DNA of 64,000 nucleotides from a virus: positions 123,269-187,268 of IMG/VR virus record IMGVR_UViG_3300025010_000028. The stretch is one strand, 5' to 3'. Shown one piece after another: positions 34,290 through 44,161 of the stretch (positions are counted from its first letter, which is position 1; each line of letters opens with the position of its first letter). Under the pieces are notes generated by a model. The model was not told where the DNA came from, made no database searches, and was given only the letters and a program-made list of their open reading frames with translations. Position numbers and translations under genes: made by a program.

Positions 34290-36908
34290 TTATTTATCTG
34301 GATTTATTTCTAAAATATTATCGGGGTTAGTTTCTAAATCTGGTTTTATTATAAAATCAGATTCAATAAACACATTTGGGAATTCATTTCTGAACTCATC
34401 TATAATTTGTTCTAAATCGGGATTTATTAACATTTGTGATAAAATATTAGTATAGAAATTAAGTAATTCCATATCAAATAATGTGAATACATCTGATAAA
34501 ATATCTGGTAATGAATCTATAATATCACTATTTTGACTAGTAATATTATTTATAAATTCACCATTAGTTGTTAATAATGTATCAATAATTGTAGGAACAC
34601 AATCTTTTAATGAAATAAATTCATCATCTCTGTTTTTTTCAATTATAATAAAATTTTTAATAGTTTGTACATTTTTAATAATCATTTTAGTAGGTGATAA
34701 AATATGAATATTATTTCTATTTAATTTAATACCATTTAAATACAAATCATACCACTTTAAATTTAGTGGTCTACAAATAAGCCCATTTAAATCAATATAT
34801 CCATTATTATTTATTGTACTTTGATTATGAATTAATTTATATTTATATGGAGTCGTTTCGATTATAAATTTATCTCCAATATTTTTTTTCATAGTAAAAT
34901 TTATCGTAATTGTATTAAAATCTATGAATTTGATTATATATAAAGATGATGGTAAAAAATAACCATTTTTGTATATTCTAAATTGTCTTATATCATTTAT
35001 TAAATTTTCATTTTCTATTATAAAATAATTATTATTATTTTCATCTTGTTCTGTTAATATCTCCCACTCATATATTTTAGATTTTTTTATAACATATAAA
35101 GTTAGATTTTTTGTTAATAAATCTATATCCTTTAACTTAATAAATAATTGTTTATCTGATACAAAAGTATTATTATCTAGTAATTCAATATATTCATTAT
35201 TTTCATCTTTAACAAAGACAGAAAAAAGGGTTCTATCAATAAATGTTAATAAATCATTATCAATTATAAATACATCATTAATTGAAATTTCTGATGAATC
35301 TGAATTTTCTAATAATATAAATTCATCTAATGAATTTATATTAAGTGGTAACTCTATATATAAATTATCCATTTTTTCTATTTCTATTAAAGAATTTTCT
35401 GTAATAAGTGTTGTTGGAATATAATAATATTCGAATTTTTGTGTTTTATAAAATTTATCAGGAATATATAATTTTCCATCTATAAAAAATCTTAAATTAA
35501 AGAACTGTGAATTAAATTCATTTTTAAAAATAAATACATATCTAGGTTCACTAAAAGTTTCTTGTAAATTTTCATCTATAATTTCACTATAATTATCAAT
35601 CCTATATCTACTTTCTAAATCAATTTTTGATACATCTATATAGTATCCACCATATTCTAAAACTTGTCTAGTAAAATATGAATCTAATAATTTACTATTT
35701 AATTTTACCCAATCTTTTAAAGTTTTAATTTTATAATCAACATGTTCTAAATTACTTTCCACATAATCTTTTATATCATATATATATTCAGGTGGTGTAT
35801 ACGTTTTAATAATTTCAAGAATAGTTGAATCTTTATATTTATCTAAAATATTACTTGTATATTGATAATATAATTCTAAATCATTTTGGTATTTTTCAAC
35901 TACACTAAATGTGTCATTTGAATAAAAAATATAAAATGTTAAATTATCATTATTAATATTATTAATAACTTCATATATATTTGGATAATATAATTTTAAT
36001 TGAATATCATGAGCAAAATATTTTTTTCCATCAATATTTTTAAAAATCATTATATTTTCTATTGGAATTGGCATATCTTGAATTGGAATTTGAAAATATT
36101 TTTCAGTACCAACTAAATCTATTTGATCAAATAAATGTCTGAATCCAAATATATTAATATGGATTATTTTACTTTGGAAATCATTAAATGTATTATTAAA
36201 AAATTTTAAAAGTCCTTCAGAATTTTCAGTATCTGTTATAACAGATGGAAATAATAAAGAATTGTCATTAATAAAAGTAATATAATTACTTTCAGTATCT
36301 AAATTATTAACTATATTAAATCTATCTAATGATAATTGATTTGAATATTTTTTTAAAACATTAATATTTGTATTATATATACCATATTCACAGTTAGCTA
36401 TAAATATAACACTTATATCAGCGTCAATACTCATTAATTCATTAAAATATTCATATGGTATACCTGTTTGATTATTATTTGAATATATATCAAAAATAAT
36501 ATATGTGGTATCTTCTTTACATAAAATATTAATAGTATCAAACAATTTACCATTAATAAATACCATAAATGTTTTAGTAAAAATTTTTGGATTATTTGAT
36601 ATATCAAAAATAGTTAGCTCTTTATTAAAAAATAAAGATCTCCTATATAATACTTTATTTATATCACTAATAAAATTTTCATTAACAAAGGCAACATATT
36701 TTTTAGGATAATAACTTCTTGATTTATTGATATTATTTATTAATTTTAAATCACTCATTTTAAAATTAAATCGTTTATATCCAGCTAAATCTAATTGTAA
36801 TTTATAAAGATAATGAAATGAATTTTGTTTTATTTCTACTATAGTTTTTTCTATAGATTCTAAATCTAAAGTATTATTATTATAACTAAATTGTAAAATT
36901 TCTGTCAT
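34290..36908 (-). CDS. Large tail or fibre protein with repeated modules
   Basis: 872 residues, the largest protein in the window. Recurrent short modules of hydrophobic strand plus Asn/Asp-Gly are visible: VFINGKLFD, FFIDGKLYIPDKFY, RIYKNGYFLPSSLY and DLYLNGIKLNRNNI, each followed by predicted strands. This suggests tandem beta domains as in long tail fibres or their adaptors. No enzymatic motif. Located between small structural genes and the endolysin. Confidence 0.55.
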   Translation of the reverse strand: MTEILQFSYNNNTLDLESIEKTIVEIKQNSFHYLYKLQLDLAGYKRFNFKMSDLKLINNINKSRSYYPKKYVAFVNENFISDINKVLYRRSLFFNKELTIFDISNNPKIFTKTFMVFINGKLFDTINILCKEDTTYIIFDIYSNNNQTGIPYEYFNELMSIDADISVIFIANCEYGIYNTNINVLKKYSNQLSLDRFNIVNNLDTESNYITFINDNSLLFPSVITDTENSEGLLKFFNNTFNDFQSKIIHINIFGFRHLFDQIDLVGTEKYFQIPIQDMPIPIENIMIFKNIDGKKYFAHDIQLKLYYPNIYEVINNINNDNLTFYIFYSNDTFSVVEKYQNDLELYYQYTSNILDKYKDSTILEIIKTYTPPEYIYDIKDYVESNLEHVDYKIKTLKDWVKLNSKLLDSYFTRQVLEYGGYYIDVSKIDLESRYRIDNYSEIIDENLQETFSEPRYVFIFKNEFNSQFFNLRFFIDGKLYIPDKFYKTQKFEYYYIPTTLITENSLIEIEKMDNLYIELPLNINSLDEFILLENSDSSEISINDVFIIDNDLLTFIDRTLFSVFVKDENNEYIELLDNNTFVSDKQLFIKLKDIDLLTKNLTLYVIKKSKIYEWEILTEQDENNNNYFIIENENLINDIRQFRIYKNGYFLPSSLYIIKFIDFNTITINFTMKKNIGDKFIIETTPYKYKLIHNQSTINNNGYIDLNGLICRPLNLKWYDLYLNGIKLNRNNIHILSPTKMIIKNVQTIKNFIIIEKNRDDEFISLKDCVPTIIDTLLTTNGEFINNITSQNSDIIDSLPDILSDVFTLFDMELLNFYTNILSQMLINPDLEQIIDEFRNEFPNVFIESDFIIKPDLETNPDNILEINPDK

Positions 36909-36969
36909 TATTTTTTAACAACTCCTTTATATAAATATCTTTATATAATAGTTTCGGATTAAAATACAA

Positions 36970-37010
36970 AAAATAATATAATAGATTTATTAAATCTATT
37001 ATATTATAAA
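36970..37010 (-). terminator. Terminator after the endolysin gene
   Basis: TAATATAATAGATTTA pairs with 36991-37006; on the minus strand it is followed by a T-rich run. Confidence 0.8.
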
Positions 37011-37014
37011 AAAA

Positions 37015-37791
37015 TTAAGATGTTTTATTTGTAATTTCAATCACCCTAAGCATCCAAGTGATAATTCTGGCCATATCTTCAGTAAAACCAAGTTTACCAC
37101 CACCAATACCAAAAATAATACCAATTTCTTTCGCTTTATCTATATTTTCAATAGCCCAATGATTTTCAGGTACATCAGAGAAATATTTACTTTTTTTCAC
37201 ATTCTGAGGAATATTGTTCACCTCCCCATAAGTAATATCAGTAATTCCAATAAAATTAAGAAGTCCTTTTGCTATATATTTAGCTTCAGTTAGTAATTCG
37301 GGTTTAGTATCAAACAATTTATAGTCTTCAACATTATCTAGAAAACCGTATTCAATAATAATTGCAGGCATATCAGTGTACTTAATTACAGCATAATAGT
37401 CTCCGTTATTTCCTTTCTTTGAATATACCCCCCGAATATTTTGCCCAGTTCCTTCTGATATAATAGGAGTTATGAATTCAGCTAAGTGTTTACCTGGCCC
37501 ACCATTAACAGAATGAATTATTACTAATCCATCACCACCACCAGCGTTATGGTGGACTGAAATAAAATAGTCAGCCCCCCATGAATTAGCCATTATTGGT
37601 CTTTGATTTAAATCAACTGAAATATCCGTATCCCTCGAATACTTAACAAATTGACCATTTAATTGAAGAATTCTTCCAACTTCAAGACCAACTATTAAAT
37701 TTATTGATTTTTCTGTAATATAGGTATTTATTGCACCAGGATCTTTTCCACCATGTCCAATATCTATAAACCATTTTTTTGATAAAGACAA
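37015..37791 (-). CDS. Endolysin: N-acetylmuramoyl-L-alanine amidase with SLH domain
   Basis: 258 residues. The N-terminal Amidase_3 domain has its zinc and catalytic residues: DIGHGGKDPGA (His13), the Glu of ITEKSINL, SVHHNAGG and IIEYGFLDN. It cuts the bond between muramic acid and the peptide stem. Residues 205-250 (YFSDVPENHWAIENIDKA, then GIIFGIGGGKLGFTEDMARI) form one S-layer-homology domain that would bind pyruvylated wall polymer. No signal peptide, so a holin is needed. TTG start behind GGAGG. The SLH domain points to a Firmicute host. Confidence 0.88.
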   Translation of the reverse strand: MSLSKKWFIDIGHGGKDPGAINTYITEKSINLIVGLEVGRILQLNGQFVKYSRDTDISVDLNQRPIMANSWGADYFISVHHNAGGGDGLVIIHSVNGGPGKHLAEFITPIISEGTGQNIRGVYSKKGNNGDYYAVIKYTDMPAIIIEYGFLDNVEDYKLFDTKPELLTEAKYIAKGLLNFIGITDITYGEVNNIPQNVKKSKYFSDVPENHWAIENIDKAKEIGIIFGIGGGKLGFTEDMARIITWMLRVIEITNKTS

Positions 37792-37808
37792 ATTAACAAC
37801 CTCCTTTT

Positions 37809-38078
37809 TTAGAATAAGGAACTCCCACCATCTATGGTAAAATGCATCGAATAAATAGAATCTGCATTTCCACCATCCTCCTCATTATTAACATCTGTTA
37901 CTACACTTGTTCCACAATCTATTACAGTTTTTTTTATATCTAATGCTTGATTTAAACTAACTTTTCTATCAGTATTTAAAAAAACATCATCAACTGTATT
38001 AATTGGATAAACTATAGCATAATTTCCATCAGGTAATTTTACACGTTGAATTGCAGATATTTGAACTGGTTCTGGCAT
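37809..38078 (-). CDS. Small tail-fibre-type protein
   Basis: 89 residues (MPEPVQISAIQRVKLPDGNY start) with the C-terminus DSIYSMHFTIDGGSSLF, a style typical of small fibre-tip or adaptor proteins of phages. Directly upstream of the endolysin, 17 bases apart. No catalytic motif. Confidence 0.55.
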   Translation of the reverse strand: MPEPVQISAIQRVKLPDGNYAIVYPINTVDDVFLNTDRKVSLNQALDIKKTVIDCGTSVVTDVNNEEDGGNADSIYSMHFTIDGGSSLF

Positions 38079-38156
38079 ATTTCATCACCTCTCTATTAAA
38101 AGGTTTTATATACTTGTTTTATTTTTTAAATATTTTTATTTATTTGTTTGAAAAGA

Positions 38157-38206
38157 TTATTATAACAAGTTTTAAAGAATATTCTTTAAAACTTGTTATA
38201 ATAATA
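38157..38206 (-). terminator. Terminator after the propeller-like fibre gene
   Basis: A 24-base perfect inverted repeat (core TATAACAAGTTTTAAAGAA and complement) between the genes at 37809 and 38224. Confidence 0.8.
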
Positions 38207-38223
38207 AAATTTAAAATTAAATT

Positions 38224-39183
38224 TTATTGAATTTTTTTGTATCCTAATAATTGGTACAGATTTTCTAAATTATAAACTTTTTGAGAAACACCACCTGAAT
38301 AGATATAATCACCATCTTCTATTAAAGAATAAATAGCATTATCAATACTACTACATCCTTCTGCTACTATCAATAAATTTGATTTAAGTATTTTTAGTAT
38401 TTTTCCACTATTTCCTGCAATATAGAGGTAATCTCCATTTCCCACTATAGAAAATAACACAGTTTCATAAGTTTGAATTTGTTCCACAACAGACAAATTT
38501 GTTTTAAGCATTTTTCTTAATATTCCACTATTGTCAACTGTATAGATATAGTCTATATCTATTAATAAATCATAAATAGTATTACCATAGCCAGGATATT
38601 CTGCTACTACTTCTATTAAATCAGATTTATTTAGTTTTTTCACTTTTCCAGGTACATCTCCTGCAATATAAATATAATTTTCATCTTGATGTATAGCTTT
38701 AATAGTATTACCATAGTCAAGACTTTCCCCTACTTCTATTAAATCAGATTTATTTAGTTTTCGTACTTTATTATTAACACCATTATAAGAAGCTATATAA
38801 ATATATAATGCATCCTGAGTTAAAGTCTCACAAGTGCCTTTTAAAGTTTGTGTTACTTCTGATAAATCAGATTTATTTAGTTTTATTATTGCGTTAGCTT
38901 CAGCAGCATAAACAAATAAATCATCAACTATTATTTTTTTAATAGCACCACCATAAACAATACTTCTTGCCACTTCTGATAAATCAGATTTATTTAGTTT
39001 TATTATTGTGTTAAGAGTGACACCACCCACATAAATAAAATCTGTATCTTGAGCCAAACTATTAATAATTCCTCCATATGGATGATAACTTTCTTTTTTA
39101 GTAATTAAAGCTAACTTCATAACGGATTTATAATATGAATTATCAACATCTATTATTGAACCTAAAAAAATTCTATCACTCAT
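38224..39183 (-). CDS. Beta-propeller-like repeat protein, probable receptor-binding
   Basis: 319 residues composed of about seven repeats of near 41 residues, each with a strand pair such as FIYVGGV or YIYIAGD and the linker IKLNKSDLSEV. At the DNA level, at least four copies of a 28-base unit lie at 38611, 38734, 38857 and 38974. Repeat number and sequence fit a seven-bladed propeller. In the fibre cassette between a Mtd-like module and the small tail gene, binding to host-surface sugar is the likely role. Repeats this similar can gain or lose units by recombination. Confidence 0.7.
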   Translation of the reverse strand: MSDRIFLGSIIDVDNSYYKSVMKLALITKKESYHPYGGIINSLAQDTDFIYVGGVTLNTIIKLNKSDLSEVARSIVYGGAIKKIIVDDLFVYAAEANAIIKLNKSDLSEVTQTLKGTCETLTQDALYIYIASYNGVNNKVRKLNKSDLIEVGESLDYGNTIKAIHQDENYIYIAGDVPGKVKKLNKSDLIEVVAEYPGYGNTIYDLLIDIDYIYTVDNSGILRKMLKTNLSVVEQIQTYETVLFSIVGNGDYLYIAGNSGKILKILKSNLLIVAEGCSSIDNAIYSLIEDGDYIYSGGVSQKVYNLENLYQLLGYKKIQ

Positions 39184-39184
39184 A

Positions 39185-39508
39185 TTATGGTTCCACCACC
39201 TTTTCTAAAAATATTACACCATTTTCCATACCCCATTGATACTTTTCTTCTGTTACTGTATCAGTCACATCTATTGATAAATTATTTAAATTTGTAGTTA
39301 AAGTGTTAATACTACTATAAATTAAAGATATATCTTCTGAGTTAAATATATAGTTAAGCTCACTCCATTTAGCAACACCATTACCAACCTTAATTTTAAT
39401 AATATTATCAGAGCTAATTTCAATACCAATTTCACCTTTAGCTAATATAGGATCAATACTCTCCCAATTAACCATAGTAACTTTACGTTGTCGTATTAAA
39501 TAACTCAT
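39185..39508 (-). CDS. Tail-fibre module with Mtd-like N-terminal fold
   Basis: 107 residues. The segment VNWESIDPILAKGEIGIEIS...IKIKVGNGVAKWSELNYI matches the hyaluronidase/Mtd-type N-terminal module that attaches tail fibres to the baseplate. The same module starts the proteins at 59409 and 59799. The stop lies next to the ATG of the propeller gene, so the two may act as one fibre made of separate parts. Confidence 0.75.
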   Translation of the reverse strand: MSYLIRQRKVTMVNWESIDPILAKGEIGIEISSDNIIKIKVGNGVAKWSELNYIFNSEDISLIYSSINTLTTNLNNLSIDVTDTVTEEKYQWGMENGVIFLEKVVEP

Positions 39509-39537
39509 ATTTTTTTCACCTCTTTATAATTCGATGT

Positions 39538-39575
39538 ATTAAATTATTATTTATTAATAAATAATAATTTTTTAT
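39538..39575 (-). terminator. AT-only palindrome, probable terminator
   Basis: A 30-base palindrome (39541-39570) just downstream of the minus gene ending at 39572. Confidence 0.6.
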
Positions 39576-40516
39576 AAATTTAAAAAATATTGATATAATT
39601 TAGTTCCATTAGTTTGTACAATATCTTCTAAAATATATTGATTGTTTAAATAAGCACCAGTAATTACAGCCAATATATTATACATAAAATAAGGAAATGA
39701 CTCCAATGCTAATAAAGCTGAACCATCATACATATTAATGAATGATTCAAGATAATTTCTAACAGATAAATCTTTAAAATTCATCCCTAGCTCTGTTCTA
39801 ATTATCCCATTAATAAATGTGGATAAATCATTAAAATCTTCAATTTTAAAAATATCATTAACTTCACTAAGAATAAATTTATTACCTTCAACACAATTCT
39901 TTAAACAATAATTGAAAATCATATCATTATCAGTTTTATTCAATATATTTATTAAAAAGAATTTACTGGATAAGAAAATAATTTTATTAAATTTATTTCT
40001 ATCTACATTCAATGCATATTTTTTATTTAAAACTCTAGTAAACATATTTGCATATATTATAGAACCATAAGTCATTACAGTACTAGACACATTAATTGTA
40101 TTAGCATTTAAAAAACATAATTTAGCTACATAAGCAGATTCCATAATACAATATAATTTTTTAACATCTATATTAATATTTCTAGTCTCTTTATTCATAC
40201 TCCCATATAAATCAACCAATATTATTGTAATTATTTCATCCTTAGAATTTCGTGTTAAAAAAAATGGCAACGATGTAGGTAATTTAACATGATCAGGTGA
40301 ATACATTAAAATTAATCCACCTTTTTGAAAATCTTCTATTACTTTATATTTTAGAGGGAATTTAAAATTTTTATTAATAATGATAAAGGCTTCTTCTAGA
40401 TTTTTTTGTTCAAGTATTATACCTTCTTTAAATATTTTACTTATATTAGTTGATATAATATCACCTTTATTTAAATTTTTATAAATAAAAGTATCTTCTA
40501 ATGATTTGAAAGCCAC
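39572..40516 (-). CDS. Hypothetical protein
   Basis: About 314 residues. GTG 40516 is preferred over GTG 40528 because AGGAAGTGA lies eight bases upstream. Unrecognised: an N-terminal mixed region, then helices with asparagine-rich turns (MESAYVAKLCFLNANTINV). First gene of the minus block, divergent from the nuclease at 40637, so transcription of both probably starts in 40529-40636. Confidence 0.55.
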   Translation of the reverse strand: MAFKSLEDTFIYKNLNKGDIISTNISKIFKEGIILEQKNLEEAFIIINKNFKFPLKYKVIEDFQKGGLILMYSPDHVKLPTSLPFFLTRNSKDEIITIILVDLYGSMNKETRNINIDVKKLYCIMESAYVAKLCFLNANTINVSSTVMTYGSIIYANMFTRVLNKKYALNVDRNKFNKIIFLSSKFFLINILNKTDNDMIFNYCLKNCVEGNKFILSEVNDIFKIEDFNDLSTFINGIIRTELGMNFKDLSVRNYLESFINMYDGSALLALESFPYFMYNILAVITGAYLNNQYILEDIVQTNGTKLYQYFLNL

Positions 40517-40636
40517 AATATAATTCACTTCCTTTTTGTTTGTATTTATTAGTATGTTTTATAATACGTTTTTCATAAATTATTTTTCAGTCAACTATTA
40601 AATAAAGAAAATTTATTAGAAAGGATAATTTAAAAT

Positions 40637-41314
40637 ATGGGTAAATATAATAAGAATCATACTATTTATGTAAATGATAAAAATGAAGAAGTCCCTAGTG
40701 TTACCACTATATTACAATTATTAAATAAACCTAAGTTATTAAAGTGGGTTAATCATCTAGGATTTAAAAGACAAAGTTATGAATTAGTTATACAAGAATA
40801 TTCAGATATTGGTACCTTAGTTCACTATATTATTAATTGTATTCTATCTAATCAACCAATTGATAAAGATCTAATTAATAAAAAATATAGTAATTTATAT
40901 CATATACTAAATCCTAATTTTTTACATATTAAGGCGTTTAATATATGGAAGGATTTACATACAATAAAACCGATATATTTAGAAGAATCTTTAGTATCAG
41001 ATAAATTTGGAGGAACTATAGATTTTTATGGTAAAATAGATAATAAATTAACAATATTGGATTTTAAAACATCTAAAAATTTTTATTCAACAATGTTTTT
41101 ACAATTAGCTGGTTATTGTATGTTAATTGAAGAAAAAGGATTAAAAGTTGAAAAAGCAGGTATTTTAATTATTAATAATTCTGGATATAAGGAAAGGATT
41201 TTTACAAGAAGGAAACTAAATAATTATATAAAGGTTTTTAAACATTTATTAACCTTATTTCATTCATGGTATGAATTAAATTGTACTGATGAATGGGGGA
41301 ATATACTTGAGTAA
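40637..41314 (+). CDS. RecB/Cas4-like PD-(D/E)XK nuclease
   Basis: 225 residues. The nuclease motifs appear in order: GTLVHYIINC, YLEESLVSDKFGGTIDFYG, the catalytic LTILDFKTSK and QLAGYCMLIEE. This is the RecB-like exonuclease fold that degrades DNA ends. Next in the operon is an SbcD-like nuclease and then the replicative helicase, so a role in recombination-dependent replication or end processing is likely. Confidence 0.85.
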   Translation: MGKYNKNHTIYVNDKNEEVPSVTTILQLLNKPKLLKWVNHLGFKRQSYELVIQEYSDIGTLVHYIINCILSNQPIDKDLINKKYSNLYHILNPNFLHIKAFNIWKDLHTIKPIYLEESLVSDKFGGTIDFYGKIDNKLTILDFKTSKNFYSTMFLQLAGYCMLIEEKGLKVEKAGILIINNSGYKERIFTRRKLNNYIKVFKHLLTLFHSWYELNCTDEWGNILE

Positions 41315-42500
41315 TAAGGTTTATGTTGGAATTTCTATAGGTGATATTCATTTTGGTTCATCCATTAAATCAAAAGACTTATACTATCAATTACAAAAAG
41401 GATATTTAAACTATATCGAAAAATTAAAAGTAATAGATTTTATAGTTATAGTAGGAGATTTTTTTAATACTAAGATTTCAATGAATTCAGATCATGCCAA
41501 ATATTCTTTACAATTTATTTTTAGATTATTGGAAATTGCTTATAAAAAAAATATTAAGGTTAGACTAATAAAAGGAACTGAGTCTCATGATAATAAACAA
41601 TTAGAAATATTAGAAATATATACCAAAAATAATAAATATGATTTTAAAATAATTTACACTGTTGAAAGTGAATTATTATTTGATGATTTAAAAGTATTAT
41701 ATTTACCCGAAGAATATGTTGAAAATAAAGATGACTATTATAAAGAATATTTTGAGTCTAAATATGATATGATATTTGGTCATGGTTTATTTGGTGAAGT
41801 TGTTTTTGTTGCTAATAAACAAGAAAGTGAAATGACAATGAGTAAAGCTCCTATATTTAATTCAGATACTTTATTAAATATAACGGATGGATTAATAATG
41901 TTTGGTCATATACATGAATCACAAATAATAAAGGAACGTATATTTTATACAGGTTCTTTCTCTAGATGGTGTTTTGGAGAAGAAAATGATAAAGGATTTT
42001 ATTTATTCTCTTATTCACCTATTAGTAAAAGTTTTAATACTGAATTCATAATTAATAATTTAGCTAAAAGATATGATACTATCACTATAGATTATAACAA
42101 TAAATCTTTCTTTAATAACAGTGAAAAAGAACAAATAGATTATCTAATACAATTAGTTGATAGTTTAATAATAGATTATATTAGACTAATAATAAATATT
42201 CCAGAAGATTTTCATAATACTTTATTATTTACTAATATGATAAATGAAGTATTTAATAAGTATTCAAATGTAAAAGTTATTATTAATAATAATAGTAAAT
42301 TGAGACAAAAAAAAGAAACTGAAGAAAAGATAAATTTATTATTAGAGAAATATGGATTTATATTTAATAAGAATATATGTCCAGAAGAAAAGATTTCTAA
42401 TTTTATAAAAATAAAATATAATAAAGACATTACAGTAGATAAAATTAGATACTATTTATATCAACAGATACAGAGGAGGACATCTTTTAATGGTAAGTAG
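41307..42500 (+). CDS. SbcD/Mre11-like metallophosphoesterase (recombination nuclease subunit)
   Basis: 397 residues. TTG 41307 with GGGGGA six bases upstream is preferred over ATG 41289. Phosphoesterase motifs: ISIGDIHFGS, VIVGDFFN, IKGTESHDN (usually GNHD), GHGLFGE and FGHIHES. The family pairs with an SbcC/gp46-type ATPase to open DNA ends; none is seen in the window. The start overlaps the end of the upstream nuclease and the stop overlaps the helicase ATG, so translation is probably coupled. Confidence 0.85.
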   Translation: MSNKVYVGISIGDIHFGSSIKSKDLYYQLQKGYLNYIEKLKVIDFIVIVGDFFNTKISMNSDHAKYSLQFIFRLLEIAYKKNIKVRLIKGTESHDNKQLEILEIYTKNNKYDFKIIYTVESELLFDDLKVLYLPEEYVENKDDYYKEYFESKYDMIFGHGLFGEVVFVANKQESEMTMSKAPIFNSDTLLNITDGLIMFGHIHESQIIKERIFYTGSFSRWCFGEENDKGFYLFSYSPISKSFNTEFIINNLAKRYDTITIDYNNKSFFNNSEKEQIDYLIQLVDSLIIDYIRLIINIPEDFHNTLLFTNMINEVFNKYSNVKVIINNNSKLRQKKETEEKINLLLEKYGFIFNKNICPEEKISNFIKIKYNKDITVDKIRYYLYQQIQRRTSFNGK

Positions 42501-43343
42501 AAAAAAATTATTTAAGGTGGTTGAGAATGAAGTAAAAAAAATAAGCTTAAAATTTGATATTAGTATGTTAAATATGTTGATAGGTTTTTTATTTAAAAAT
42601 TCTTCACAAGTATCAAGAAAATCTTTAAATAATTTAAAGAATTTATTTGAAATTATAGATGAAAGAATATATGAAGGAAATGAAAAGATAGAATCGAGAA
42701 TTTATTTTATTAAAAGAGCTTTAGAAGCTCGTTTAGATAGAGGTTTTGAGAACGAAGATGCGATAATTAATTATTGTAGAACTGATACTTTCAACAAAGA
42801 AATAGAAGAGATTATAAAATCTTTACTCATATATAAGAAGATAAATTATGAAGAGATTAAATATATTAATAAAGCTATTGTTGATAGACTTAAATATGCA
42901 TATTTATTTAATTATAAGGATAGATTATATGAAAGTATTGAACGTCTTGATAGTGGTTCATATAATAGTTTTCAGGAAATAAATGAAGACTTAATTGATA
43001 TATGCAGTAAAATATTAAATCATAGTAGAAAAGTTTCAACTGTTGATAATACACAGACTTTTAGTTTAGAAGAAGGTGTATTTGAAGATGTCGTAACAGA
43101 TATAGTTAATGAGTTAAAAGATCCTGCACGTATATTAAAAACAGGTATACAAAAATTAAATCATATATTATCTCCAGGCTATATGAGTACATGCCTTTAT
43201 ACATATTTAGGTTTACCCGCTGGATTTAAATCTGGAATTCTTTTAAAAACAGCAATAGATATAAAGAAATATAACAAAGGTATGAAAGTTAAAAAACCTG
43301 GTAAAAAACCCTGCGTATTATTACTAACAATGGAAAACACGGT
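42490..43343 (+). CDS. DnaB-like replicative helicase, exon 1
   Basis: Joined 42490-43343 + 43701-44161 + 44554-44903 the gene is 1665 bases (554 residues). Exon 1 has a helical N-terminal domain, then the RecA-like core with Walker A GLPAGFKS (about residues 241-248) and VLLLTMENTV, the DnaB H1a-type segment. The Walker A replaces the usual Gly-Lys by Phe-Lys but keeps Lys-Ser. Splicing restores MENTVQESVERLFNM. It presumably unwinds DNA at the phage fork. Two introns in one helicase gene is the notable feature. Confidence 0.85.
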
Positions 43344-43700
43344 TAGATTATTGGCCGGTTCTTTTTTAATTGTCGGGAAAACTCTTAGAGTTCTTACTAC
43401 CAAACTTAGTATATTATTATATTAAGTGGCGAAGGGTAATTCCTTAGGTATGGTAACAAGGTAAGAGATTGAGTGATCCGCAGCTAAGATTCCTTATATA
43501 ATAAGGAATAAAGTTCAACGACTATCCCTTTGGATCTGAAATGATCAATAGGAGTAGGGCCTAAGTAGGTGGGTGAAATTCCCTTAAATCGAAATGGAGA
43601 GACTTTCTAAAAAGAAAGAAGATATAGTCTAGTATCCTAATGAAAGTTAGGGAAGTTCATAAGAGAACTGCATAGATTAACGACCTATGTGAATATAACG
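43344..43700 (+). ncRNA. Group I intron 4 (family A), first helicase intron
   Basis: 357 bases, no ORF. P1: exon end CGGU pairs with GCCG (43354-43357), U-G at the splice site. Core elements AATTGTCGGG, ATCCGCAGCTAAG, TTCAACGACTATCCC and AGATATAGTCT match intron 1 closely. The omega G is 43700. Confidence 0.9.
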
Positions 43701-44161
43701 TCAAGAAAGTGTTGAAAGATTATTTAATATGACTGTAACTTCAGACAATATTAGAAGTTTTACAGCTAAACAAGTAATAAAAAAATTAAAAGAAGATGGA
43801 GAATTAGTTTTATCAGATAGTAATGATATTGATATTATTATTAAATATTATTCTAATAGAGAAATATCAACAGCTGATTTATATACAATAATAGATGAAT
43901 TATCTGATGATGGTAAAGAAGTAATATCTTTGATTTTAGATTATATTAAAAGAATTAGACCTTATGAAAGAGCTAAAGATGAAAAAGAAGAATTAAAAAA
44001 TATAACTAATGAATTAAAGAATTTAGCCGTCGATAAAGATATACCTGTAATCACAGCCCATCAATTAAATAGGTCTGGTGCAATAAGTGTAGATTCAGCT
44101 TTAATGGCTAACAAAGAGGATTTAGCGAGATTTCTTGGACGTGGTAATGTGGGCTCTGCCT
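43701..44161 (+). CDS. DnaB-like replicative helicase, exon 2
   Basis: Carries the Walker B-type VISLILDYIKRI, the following IPVITAHQLNR (H3 segment) and GRGNVGSA at its end. The exon stops one base into a Trp codon; splicing gives GSAWEIVENSDW, close to the conserved end region of DnaB-family helicases. Confidence 0.85.

Noticed and set aside
36505-36711. Open frame on the plus strand inside the 872-residue structural gene
   Set aside because: Shadow of a real gene; no ribosome site, low-complexity translation.
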